From an uncultured Eubacteriaceae bacterium (GTDB lineage Bacteria; Bacillota; Clostridia; Lachnospirales; Lachnospiraceae): 11,120 bases of DNA. This document shows, piece after piece, positions 1 to 7,105 of this stretch. The translations under genes were made by a program, and so were the position numbers. The number at the start of each line of letters is the position of its first letter. Position 1 is the first letter of the stretch. The notes below the pieces were generated by a model. It worked only from the letters and a program-made list of their open reading frames with translations, did no database searches and was not told the origin of the DNA. The DNA is taken from NCBI GenBank assembly GCA_945938055.1, contig CAMEUH010000071.1:1-11120 (forward strand), in the 5' to 3' direction.

Positions 1-891
1 TTCATAATCCCATAACATATGACTTCTATTCCCGCTATTGGGATCATTCACCAGAATCTTTCCATCCTGTGTTCCTACCAGCACAATAAAATGCCCTACC
101 GATGTAAAATCCCCTGGGCGCATGCTGCATATAACAGGATGACCAGAATTCAGTTCCGATACCACTGTATTCTTGTTTAACGGAATTTCCTCGCCCTCCA
201 CACCAAAATGTGGTCCTGCTTCTGTCATGATACTCCATTTGGTTCCAACGCCTTTTTCATAATATCCCTGCTCCATGGCATAATTTCCAACCACATCCGG
301 CGTCACCTTTCCATTCCCGGTTAATCCCACAATAACCATGGAAAGACAGGTCGGTGCACAGCCGGAAAGCGCCAGATTATTATCCCCATATGGTGCATAT
401 CCCCAGCGTTTGTCCCACTGCATTAGCAATGGAAATTTTTCCTTTTTTTCTTCTTCCGTAAGTCCTCCTGTCACTTCACCAGAGGCTTCAAGATAGCCCT
501 TTACAAAATCTATCATTTCCGGGCTATTGCATAATGCTGCTAAAAGTTCTTCAGGATATTTCTCATAATTATCATAAATATCCTGGAATTCCGGATACTT
601 TTCGCATAATTCCCCCATCCTTTTTCTGATAGCTTCTCCTTCCAATAATTCCGGCTTTATCAGTTCATAACGCACTTGATCCGTCAATTGATTTATCTTA
701 ACATTCTGTTCTGATGTCCTTTGAGTGATTTTAAAAAGTACGTTTTTCCTAATCCCGGCAAAAAGAAAAATGCAAAACATCAATAAAATCCCCATCCGGA
801 CTGTTTTTAAAAATTTTTTCCATTTTCTTTTGCTCCGCCTTTTCTTTTTTCTAAATTCAACCTCTCGTCTTTTTTCCATCTGCTCCTTCAT
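1..891 (-). CDS. membrane-anchored C39-like cysteine peptidase (3' end cut by window)
   Basis: The frame is open from an ATG at 891 to the window edge, giving 297 residues without a stop, so the C-terminus is missing. Residues 1-31 are very rich in Lys and Arg. A hydrophobic segment follows at about 33-47, then an acidic linker of roughly 100 residues, so the catalytic part is probably outside the cell, tethered by one N-terminal helix. The catalytic domain starts near 157 with QWDKRWGYAPYGD and then SGCAPTC. This matches the Peptidase_C39_2 (papain-like) pattern, with Cys178, His267 in GHFIVLVG and Asp283 in NDPN as the likely triad. The start is preceded by GGGTGG about 10 bases upstream. 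An in-frame ATG at 879 has an SD only 3 bases away and is less likely. It lies 25 bp after vanT, so co-transcription is likely. The substrate is unknown. It could trim cell-wall peptides or process a secreted protein, but it is not a VanX/VanY-type zinc peptidase. Confidence 0.85.
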   Translation of the reverse strand, partial: MKEQMEKRREVEFRKKKRRSKRKWKKFLKTVRMGILLMFCIFLFAGIRKNVLFKITQRTSEQNVKINQLTDQVRYELIKPELLEGEAIRKRMGELCEKYPEFQDIYDNYEKYPEELLAALCNSPEMIDFVKGYLEASGEVTGGLTEEEKKEKFPLLMQWDKRWGYAPYGDNNLALSGCAPTCLSMVIVGLTGNGKVTPDVVGNYAMEQGYYEKGVGTKWSIMTEAGPHFGVEGEEIPLNKNTVVSELNSGHPVICSMRPGDFTSVGHFIVLVGTQDGKILVNDPNSGNRSHMLWDYE

Positions 892-916
892 GTATTTTTA
901 TCCACCCTTCCCTTAC

Positions 917-3058
917 TTACCGGCATACAGGTATTACCCGTCTCCCCAGCCGGCTTAATATCTCATTTGCAATGGTTTCTGCATTTTCTGCAAAATCCGT
1001 CACCTTAATTTCTTTTTCCTGCATCTTTCCAATCACAACAACCGGACATCCGACACCAATTCCTTCAATTCCTGTTATATCGACCATCATCTGATCCATG
1101 CAGATTCTCCCCACAATCGGAGCATATTTCCCTTGAACCAGAACGCGTCCTCTTTGGTTTGAAAGACTTCTTGGAATTCCATCTGCATACCCGATAGACA
1201 CTACTGCAATTCTTCTGTCCCCATCCGCCACATAATCGCATCCATAACCGACACTTTCTCCATCGTTTACAGAAATCAGATGCACGACCATGCTCTTAAG
1301 CGCAAGCACCGGTAATAGATTGATTTCTGACCGTATTTTATCATTTTTATCGCTCAGGGTTCCATACATTGCAATCCCAATCCGTACATAGTCCGCCCTC
1401 ATATCTGGATAATTCAGTAATCCATAGCTGCTTTGCAGATGAATCTGTGGAATCTTTACATTTTTCTTTTTCAATTCTTCCATCAGATGATAAAATGTCT
1501 TTTCCTGCCTTCCTGTAAATTCCACATCTTTTCCCCTAAGGCTGTCAGATACACAAAGATGTGTATACATTCCGCAGACATCCAGATTTTTCATGGAAAA
1601 TACCTCTGCAATCCTTTCCACATCCCCTGCATCCATTCCAAGACGCTTCATTCCTGTATCAATCTTAAGATGCACTTTCATCCTGATACCTGCTTTGTTA
1701 AGTTCCTTACAATGTTCATAATCCACCGCTGTCTGAATTAGGTTATATCGTTTTAATTCTCTCGCCCTTTTCGCATCCGTATAATTCAAAATCAGTATTT
1801 CTCCCGTTATTGCATTTCTGCGTAATTCAATAGCCTCTTCTATTGTTGCAACCGCAAAAGCATCCACTCCTATATTATTGAGTGCTTCTGCCACGATAAC
1901 AGCTCCGTGCCCGTATGCCTGTGCCTTAATAACCGCCATAAAACGGCATCCTTCTGGAAGAATTTGCTTAATTTCATTAACATTATGTCTTAAATTTTCC
2001 AGATTCAGTTCCATCCATGCGCGATAAGTACAGGTCTTTTCCTTCTTTTGTCCGTACCTCTGCAAAAGAAGATAAACTATTTCCACTAAGACCCATGCCA
2101 TTCCGAAGGAAAGTACGATTGTTCCAAGAAACTGCACAACAGGATTCTCTGAAAAAAGCCGTATACCAAGTACCTTATCCGTCATCCGGAGTCCAACAAT
2201 AACCATTGGATGAATTAAATAAACCATTAGTGAAATCCTGCTGGCATTTTTGATTCTTCTCTGGTCAAACGTACACAAAAATCCAAACAGAAAATACTCT
2301 GCAAACGGAAGAAAAAGATACATGCTGTCATGCCTTTGCAGATTTCTTTCATGGAGCACCATTCCTTCCGCCACCATCAGAATAAGTGAAAGAACCAAAC
2401 CTACTCCATTCCAATATCTTTTCTTTGTCTTCCCATAATTCATTACTGCGTGAAATCTCATCCCAAGAGCCAAAAAAAGTGGTGCAAAAAAGATTCCATT
2501 TCTCGTATAATCACTCATGAGAAATAAATTATCATAGAATGCTCTAATCAGTGGCATATCATAAATCAATCCGTAATAACTGTCTCCCAGTAATCCGATT
2601 CCATAAAGAATTCCCGTTATCAGCAATGCGCCCTTAAAGGAAAATCTTCGTACAAGTCCCCATGCAATTAACATTCCAGCCATAGATGCCGGAAGATACC
2701 ATAAATGATAAAACATTCCGTCAAAGCATAAATCTTTCAGCAATACCGGAAGTGTCAGTTCTGCTCCAAAATACCCTTTATAAATATTTAACGGAAGATA
2801 GGCCAGCACTACCCAAAAATAAATCCATCCGGTTTTCCTTAGAAAATTCCATACCAGTTCATCTCTTTTTCCATACTTTTCCATAAAGAAAAACCCAGAT
2901 GCCATAAAGAAAAACGGTACTGCAATTCTTGCCAGAATCCTGGTAAGAACAAAATCCCCATCCATCCAGATTCCCTCCAACGGTGAAACATGAATGGCAA
3001 TTACAAGAACTGCCGCCATCAACCGGAAAAGGTCTATTCCCCTGTAACCTTTCTGCAT
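917..3058 (-). CDS. vanT: VanT-type membrane serine racemase (acyltransferase-racemase fusion)
   Basis: This 713-aa protein fuses two domains, as in the VanT family. Residues about 5-335 form a multi-pass acyltransferase-3 domain (GIDLFRLMAAVLVIAIHVSP at the start, LIHPM near 281), thought to sit in the membrane. Residues about 345-713 are an alanine-racemase fold. The PLP lysine is Lys378 in AVIKAQAYGHG, Arg472 lies in LKIDTGMKRLG, and the catalytic tyrosine is Tyr605 in SVGYGCDY. Near the C-terminus the Tyr found in ordinary alanine racemases (INYEV) is replaced by Asn698 in TIANEI. From memory, the matching Asn in VanTG favours L-serine, so the expected reaction is L-Ser to D-Ser, feeding VanG. 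The ATG at 3058 has AGAGGAG about 9 bases upstream. It sits 24 bp after vanG and is surely in the same operon. No frameshift separates the domains. A plain alanine racemase is unlikely given the fusion and context. Confidence 0.95.
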   Translation of the reverse strand: MQKGYRGIDLFRLMAAVLVIAIHVSPLEGIWMDGDFVLTRILARIAVPFFFMASGFFFMEKYGKRDELVWNFLRKTGWIYFWVVLAYLPLNIYKGYFGAELTLPVLLKDLCFDGMFYHLWYLPASMAGMLIAWGLVRRFSFKGALLITGILYGIGLLGDSYYGLIYDMPLIRAFYDNLFLMSDYTRNGIFFAPLFLALGMRFHAVMNYGKTKKRYWNGVGLVLSLILMVAEGMVLHERNLQRHDSMYLFLPFAEYFLFGFLCTFDQRRIKNASRISLMVYLIHPMVIVGLRMTDKVLGIRLFSENPVVQFLGTIVLSFGMAWVLVEIVYLLLQRYGQKKEKTCTYRAWMELNLENLRHNVNEIKQILPEGCRFMAVIKAQAYGHGAVIVAEALNNIGVDAFAVATIEEAIELRRNAITGEILILNYTDAKRARELKRYNLIQTAVDYEHCKELNKAGIRMKVHLKIDTGMKRLGMDAGDVERIAEVFSMKNLDVCGMYTHLCVSDSLRGKDVEFTGRQEKTFYHLMEELKKKNVKIPQIHLQSSYGLLNYPDMRADYVRIGIAMYGTLSDKNDKIRSEINLLPVLALKSMVVHLISVNDGESVGYGCDYVADGDRRIAVVSIGYADGIPRSLSNQRGRVLVQGKYAPIVGRICMDQMMVDITGIEGIGVGCPVVVIGKMQEKEIKVTDFAENAETIANEILSRLGRRVIPVCR

Positions 3059-3082
3059 TATTTTACACTCCTCTTTTATCTC

Positions 3083-4129
3083 TTACAGACTGACTTCAAT
3101 CAGCCTTTCCACAATGTCTTCAAATGTCCATCCAATTCCCTTCATCATGTTTGGATAACGACTGTGAGAAGTAAATCCCGGTATGGTATTGACTTCATTA
3201 AAGTAAATTTCACCGCAAGGTGTAAGAAACATGTCCACTCTAGCAAAGCCCGAGCATCCAAGTACGCCATAGATTTTCTTTGCTGTTTCCTGAATGGTTC
3301 TCTCCAATTCCTCGTCAATCCTTGCCGGCATATGGATTTTAGAGCTTTTTAACGTATACTTCTCCGTAAAATCAAAAAAACCTTCTGTCAGTTCAATCTC
3401 ATCGACTCTTCCGGTAACAAGTTGTTTGCCGCTCCCAAATATAGCACATCCCACCTCAAATCCTGCCACATTTTCCTCCATGACAACCTCATTGTCATGA
3501 CAAAATGCTTCCTTCACCGCTTCCCGCAAATGTTCCATTGATGTCACCCTGCTGATTCCAAAAGAAGAGCCTGCACGAACCGGTTTTACGAAGAGTGGGA
3601 ATCCCAGTTTTTCGGCTTTCTTTTCCACATCTTCTCTATTATTTGCACTCGTAATCACTTCTGAACGTGCTGTCTTGATACCAGCCAGGGCAACAAGCTT
3701 ATGGGCACGGTCTTTATCCATGCAAAGTGCAGATGACAACGTATTACACCCGACAAGAGGAATTCCTGCTATTTCCACAAGGCCCTGCAAAGTTCCATCC
3801 TCTCCGTTCTTTCCATGAAGGACCGGAAAAATCAGGTCAAGATGCCGGTATTGTAATTCTCCCTTGTCCATTACTGCCATTCCATGGATTTTTCTGTCCG
3901 GCAGAATCCACGCCCGGATGCAGTTTTCCTGATCCAAAAGCCATGTATTCTTTTCAATGTTGTTTAATTCCCCCTTATAATAAAACCATTCTCCTTCCCG
4001 GCTGATACCCACCGGAAGTATTTCATTCCTTCCCCTGTCCATAGCTTTTAAAACTGCCGTTGCTGATTGTAAGGATACTTCATACTCCGTGGAACATCCT
4101 CCAAAAATTACTGCGATTGTCTTTTTCAT
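3083..4129 (-). CDS. vanG: VanG-type D-alanine:D-serine ligase
   Basis: This is an ATP-grasp ligase of 348 aa, the usual D-Ala:D-X ligase length. It should join D-Ala to D-Ser in the cytoplasm, for peptidoglycan precursors of low vancomycin affinity. Visible motifs are FGGCSTEYEVS (9-19), FPVLHGKNGEDGT (101-113), FVKPVRAGSSFGI (180-192), the omega loop FTEKYTLKSSKIH (254-266) and FNEVNTIPGFTSHSRYP (310-326). The whole protein closely resembles enterococcal VanG as I remember it. Asp243, Phe252 and Arg324, which I recall as D-Ser-recognition residues of VanG, are present at the same numbers. The ATG at 4129 is chosen because AAGGGAG lies 8 bases upstream. A longer frame from 4183 would begin inside the terminator hairpin and lacks an SD. 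The vanS-vanG gap carries a candidate VanR site, so expression is probably VanR-controlled. A housekeeping Ddl is the alternative but fits the omega loop and the vanT neighbour poorly. Confidence 0.95.
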   Translation of the reverse strand: MKKTIAVIFGGCSTEYEVSLQSATAVLKAMDRGRNEILPVGISREGEWFYYKGELNNIEKNTWLLDQENCIRAWILPDRKIHGMAVMDKGELQYRHLDLIFPVLHGKNGEDGTLQGLVEIAGIPLVGCNTLSSALCMDKDRAHKLVALAGIKTARSEVITSANNREDVEKKAEKLGFPLFVKPVRAGSSFGISRVTSMEHLREAVKEAFCHDNEVVMEENVAGFEVGCAIFGSGKQLVTGRVDEIELTEGFFDFTEKYTLKSSKIHMPARIDEELERTIQETAKKIYGVLGCSGFARVDMFLTPCGEIYFNEVNTIPGFTSHSRYPNMMKGIGWTFEDIVERLIEVSL

Positions 4130-4153
4130 CAAATTTACTCCCTTCTTGATTTG

Positions 4154-4183
4154 ATCATAAAAAAAGCATGCTCTTTTTGACAC
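4154..4183 (-). promoter_or_regulatory. alternative vanG promoter candidate
   Basis: GTGTCA (4183-4178), an 18-bp spacer and TATGAT (4159-4154) resemble a sigma-A promoter. Transcription would start near 4147, giving a leader of about 18 bases that still holds the AAGGGAG ribosome site. The -35 lies in the 3' arm of the terminator hairpin, so this promoter would place vanG-vanT free of that hairpin. It competes with the upstream option (repeats at 4246-4274 plus TATAGA at 4223-4218). Confidence 0.3.
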
Positions 4184-4215
4184 TTTTACTGTATCAAAAA
4201 AGAGAATGCTCTTTT
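4159..4215 (-). terminator. intrinsic terminator or attenuator between vanS and vanG
   Basis: Read on the minus strand, the arm at 4210-4191 pairs with 4183-4165. The pairing is AGCAT/ATGCT, one T-C mismatch, CTC/GAG, TTTTT/AAAAA with one bulged T, GA/TC and TAC/GTG (one wobble), closing a 7-base loop. A run of seven T (4165-4159) follows at once. This looks like a rho-independent terminator for the vanR-vanS transcript. If vanG transcription starts upstream of it, it would instead act as an attenuator in the vanG leader. Confidence 0.75.
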
Positions 4216-4245
4216 CTTCTATAACTCTATGGATTTCTACTTATT

Positions 4246-4274
4246 TTTCGACAAAATTCTTACGTTTTTCTTAC
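4246..4274 (-). promoter_or_regulatory. candidate VanR operator: 11-bp-phased direct repeats
   Basis: On the minus strand GTAAGAA occurs at 4274-4268 and again at 4263-4257. A related GTCGAAA lies at 4252-4246, so the repeats start exactly 11 bp apart. The first overlaps the vanS stop codon. OmpR/PhoB-class response regulators, which include VanR, typically bind tandem half-sites with this one-turn spacing next to the -35 region. A TATAGA at 4223-4218, 22 bp further on, could be the matching -10. The assignment to VanR is inferred from position and repeat phase only. Confidence 0.45.
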
Positions 4275-5374
4275 AAAACCGGAATGACCAGTTTAAAATT
4301 AACAATATCATTTGCGCTGGAAGCACTTAAGTGCCCTCCATGCAGTTCTACAATCTCCTTAGCAATGGCAAGCCCAAGTCCTGCGCCTCCACTCCTTGTC
4401 ATTCGTGACATGTCGAGTCGATAGAACTGTTCAAAAATCCGGTTCAGTTTATCCTCCGGAATGGTATCCCCATGATTGGTAACATTCATCTCCATTTTCC
4501 CCTCCTTGATTTCTGCAGTAATCCGGATTTCAGTTTCCTCATAACTGTAATTAACTGCATTGCGCAAGAGATTATCAAAGACTCTCTCCATTTTATCCAC
4601 ATCACAGCGTATGATGGTATCCGGCATGATACTTAAACTGCACTGTAGATTTTTCTCTGCAAACATTGGCTGAAACTCGAAAACAATCTGCTCTAACATC
4701 CTGCTTAGATTAACCCGTGACTTATCTAACGTAATATGCGTAAGATTAAATCTTGTAATTTCAAAAAACTCATTAATCAAATCTTCCAGCCGTTCTGCCT
4801 TATCCAGTGTAATACTTAAATATTTCTGCCTGGTATCTTCTGAAATTTCCTTTTCATCCCGAAGAAGCGTCAGATATCCAATGACCGATGTAAGAGGTGT
4901 CTTTAAATCATGTGCAAGATATACTACCAGGTCATTTTTTCTCTTCTCTGCTTCCCTTGCTGCCCGTTCACTACGCCTTAAATGATTTTTCAGCTGGTTC
5001 ATTTCCCGCTCATAATCCTTTAACGGAGCAGAAAGTTCAATCATTTCATCATCCAGCTGATATGCCTTTCTTGCCGCATCTGTCACTTCCTGAAGATAGA
5101 GGAATGGGCGTTTTGCAAAAAGATACAGAATTACGGCATATCCGACTCCAATATACACAATACCAAGAACCGGAGCATATAATACCCACGTTCTTGCTAA
5201 CACATACGGCAGTTCATAACCCTGCCATGTATAGGAATCCACAACAGCCATAATAAATTTATATGCTCCAATCCCAATAAACGGCCAGATAATCAAAAGA
5301 ATACACAATGCGGCAAACCATACTATGAACAATTTCCTATTTTGTCTGGATAAACGATATTCCTTAATCTTCAA
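4271..5374 (-). CDS. vanS: VanS-type sensor histidine kinase
   Basis: This 367-aa membrane kinase has two transmembrane helices (about 14-36 and 64-86) around a short outer loop of roughly 27 residues. An HAMP-like/coiled linker leads to the H-box VYLAHDLKTPLTSVIGYL, with phospho-acceptor His155. The N-box has Asn268 and Asn272 (FDNLLRNAVN), and the G2 box is GGAGLGLAIAK (329-339). The G1 region reads NHGDTIPED instead of the usual DxGxG, as I recall for VanS relatives. The first codon at 5374 is TTG, not ATG. GGAGTGGGG just upstream serves as ribosome site, and the next in-frame ATG (Met42) would remove the first membrane helix. The gene overlaps vanR by 11 bp, which suggests coupled translation. 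The likely role is to sense a glycopeptide or cell-wall signal and phosphorylate VanR. The ligand cannot be read from the sequence. Confidence 0.92.
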   Translation of the reverse strand: MKIKEYRLSRQNRKLFIVWFAALCILLIIWPFIGIGAYKFIMAVVDSYTWQGYELPYVLARTWVLYAPVLGIVYIGVGYAVILYLFAKRPFLYLQEVTDAARKAYQLDDEMIELSAPLKDYEREMNQLKNHLRRSERAAREAEKRKNDLVVYLAHDLKTPLTSVIGYLTLLRDEKEISEDTRQKYLSITLDKAERLEDLINEFFEITRFNLTHITLDKSRVNLSRMLEQIVFEFQPMFAEKNLQCSLSIMPDTIIRCDVDKMERVFDNLLRNAVNYSYEETEIRITAEIKEGKMEMNVTNHGDTIPEDKLNRIFEQFYRLDMSRMTRSGGAGLGLAIAKEIVELHGGHLSASSANDIVNFKLVIPVL

Positions 5375-6062
5375 TCTGATACCCCACTCCCCATACAGTT
5401 TTAATAAATTTAGGCTTTCTAGGCGGCTCCTTTAACTTTTCACGAAGTCTTCCAATATGTGCCATCACCGTATTGTTATTATCCAAATATTTTTCACCCC
5501 ATACCGCTTCAAAAAGTTCCTCTGAAGATACTACCTTTCCACGATTTTCACACAAATACCATAGAATGGAAAATTCTATCGGTGTCAGTGAAATTATCGT
5601 TCCATACAACGTGACTTTATGGGTATTTTTATTTATTCGAAGTCCTCGCACATCCAGTTCCATTTCTTCTAATTCTTTTGAGTTTCCGACATTATAACGT
5701 TTATAACGGCGTAGCTGTGTTTTCACCCTTGCCACTACCTCCAGAGGATTAAATGGCTTTGTTATGTAATCATCTGCTCCAAGAGATAAGCCCGTAATCT
5801 TATCCATGTCTTCTACTTTTGCTGTCAGCATGATAACCGGAAAAAAGTGATTTTCCCGAATCTTTTGCAGAATCCGGAACCCGTCCAAATCTGGAAGCAT
5901 CACATCCAGAATTGCCAGATCAATAGTTTCATGTTCAATGGTTTCTATCGCTTTCTTCCCTTCATAAAACTTAAGAACCTCACATCCTTCATTTTTCAGA
6001 TAAACCTCCAGCAAATCTGCAATTTCTCTTTCGTCATCCACTACTAAAATCCTGTCGTTCAT
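5364..6062 (-). CDS. vanR: VanR-type OmpR-family response regulator
   Basis: This 232-aa protein has an N-terminal receiver domain (about 4-115) with the acidic pair Asp9-Asp10, phospho-acceptor Asp53 (LAILDVMLPDLDG), Thr80 and Lys102 (ITKPFNP). A C-terminal winged-helix DNA-binding domain (about 130-230) ends in the typical FIKTVWGVGYQIED. It is expected to be phosphorylated by the adjacent VanS and to activate vanG-vanT, possibly through the phased repeats at 4246-4274. The ATG at 6062 follows AAGGGG by 8 bases. The upstream gene ends only 14 bp away, so vanR probably shares its transcript. It could be a related OmpR-type regulator, but the vanS-vanG-vanT context makes VanR the best name. 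Confidence 0.92.
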   Translation of the reverse strand: MNDRILVVDDEREIADLLEVYLKNEGCEVLKFYEGKKAIETIEHETIDLAILDVMLPDLDGFRILQKIRENHFFPVIMLTAKVEDMDKITGLSLGADDYITKPFNPLEVVARVKTQLRRYKRYNVGNSKELEEMELDVRGLRINKNTHKVTLYGTIISLTPIEFSILWYLCENRGKVVSSEELFEAVWGEKYLDNNNTVMAHIGRLREKLKEPPRKPKFIKTVWGVGYQIED

Positions 6063-6076
6063 TTTCTTTTCCCCTT

Positions 6077-7105
6077 TTAATCATAAAAGTAGTCTTTGGC
6101 ATCACAATAATACGCCTTAAGATTTTTCCCCCTGAAAAATCCCAGATTGATGCCTTTCTTTTTCCCGCTGCACTCAGATATCATAAGAGTCTGCTTTAAG
6201 GTAACATTCTCCCAATCCATAATGGTAAACGGGTGTTCCTCCACCACACGAATATACTGATTGTCTTTAACATAATCCGGATAAGTTCCCTCAAACCCCT
6301 TCTGTTTAAGCTGCCTGTCCAGATTATTCCTCATATGTATAATATCCTTTTCATATGTACGTTCCGGATATGCCGATGCCGCCTTCTGTACCCTGTGGTA
6401 TATATAACAATACAGCTTATACCGTGCAGGCTTTGTCAGCATCTTAGAAAGCAGTCTTGCCATTCTTTCCGTCATAAAAATCCAGTAAATGAATACCATT
6501 ATTCCATACCAGTAATCCCCCGCTTTAAGGGAAAGTACCAACATCTTTCCTGCGCCCTTGCGCGTCGTATCATATAACTCCTCAAACAACTGTTTTGCAG
6601 GAGCATGATAACGGAATGGAGCAAATTCAATCAAATCCATTAATGACATTTCTTCTTCATTGCAGGACTCTTCGCCCAGAAATGCATACTTATCAAACAT
6701 TGTTCCAATCATGTACACAAGCTGGCTCCATTGTTCCTGCCCCGTTTCCCAGAAATGGCAGATAGTATCAAATCGGTAATATTTTTTCTCCAGAACCGCA
6801 TCCGTAAAAAATACAGTAAAAGTATTTTCTTCTCCCTGTCTGGCAACTAATGCAAAACGCTCCTCTTCTGAATGAATCTCTACGGTTGTCACACTTTTTC
6901 TGTCAGCAAGCTGTTGCCCTACAAGAACTGCATTTTTTAAAATAATATAGCATTCCAGTGCATCATTCATCATGAATGGAATGTAAATATTTCCATCCCA
7001 TTCCCCTGGATGCCAGATTTCAAAAACCCCCTCTCTTACAAGCTCCTGTATTTTATCAAAAACCTCCCTGCAGGCAGTATCATCTTTTTTGCTATTTACA
7101 CACAT
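6077..7105 (-). CDS. uncharacterised 342-aa protein, possibly DUF3878 family
   Basis: I do not recognise a function. The product has 342 residues, no signal peptide and is acidic in the first half. It is rich in aromatic residues, with one short hydrophobic stretch (YGIMVFIYWIFM, about 200-211) that may be a buried helix or a single weak membrane segment. The C-terminal third is basic (GKKKGINLGFFRGKNLK, about 314-330). Its length and look recall the DUF3878 family of Lachnospiraceae, but this is from memory and unsure. The ATG at 7105 is chosen over the TTG directly before it. AAGGA lies 8 bases upstream, inside the end of the ybaK-like gene, which this gene overlaps by 14 bp. It ends 14 bp before vanR, so it sits inside the presumed operon, directly upstream of the Van regulators. 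Confidence 0.8.
   Translation of the reverse strand: MCVNSKKDDTACREVFDKIQELVREGVFEIWHPGEWDGNIYIPFMMNDALECYIILKNAVLVGQQLADRKSVTTVEIHSEEERFALVARQGEENTFTVFFTDAVLEKKYYRFDTICHFWETGQEQWSQLVYMIGTMFDKYAFLGEESCNEEEMSLMDLIEFAPFRYHAPAKQLFEELYDTTRKGAGKMLVLSLKAGDYWYGIMVFIYWIFMTERMARLLSKMLTKPARYKLYCYIYHRVQKAASAYPERTYEKDIIHMRNNLDRQLKQKGFEGTYPDYVKDNQYIRVVEEHPFTIMDWENVTLKQTLMISECSGKKKGINLGFFRGKNLKAYYCDAKDYFYD

Noticed and set aside
725..958. Plus-strand open frame of 77 codons
   Set aside because: It lies opposite the C39 peptidase start and the vanT end, has a low-complexity Phe-rich product and no ribosome site. It is a shadow of minus-strand genes, as are the other plus-strand frames left of 10795.
917..3058. 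Two separate genes (acyltransferase and racemase) joined by error
   Set aside because: The fusion is the normal VanT architecture, and the frame is continuous through a short linker at about 335-345.
3059..3082. Remnant of a deleted vanXY gene between vanG and vanT
   Set aside because: The gap is only 24 bp and is mostly the vanT ribosome site, so there is no room for a recognisable remnant.
4130..4183. Longer vanG start giving an 18-residue N-terminal extension
   Set aside because: It would start inside the terminator hairpin, has no SD, and the extension is unlike the ligase family. AAGGGAG fits the ATG at 4129.
6080..6107. TTGTGA-16-TATGAT as a private vanR promoter
   Set aside because: The predicted start (about 6073) falls inside the vanR ribosome site AAGGGG (6076-6071), leaving a leader too short to use it.
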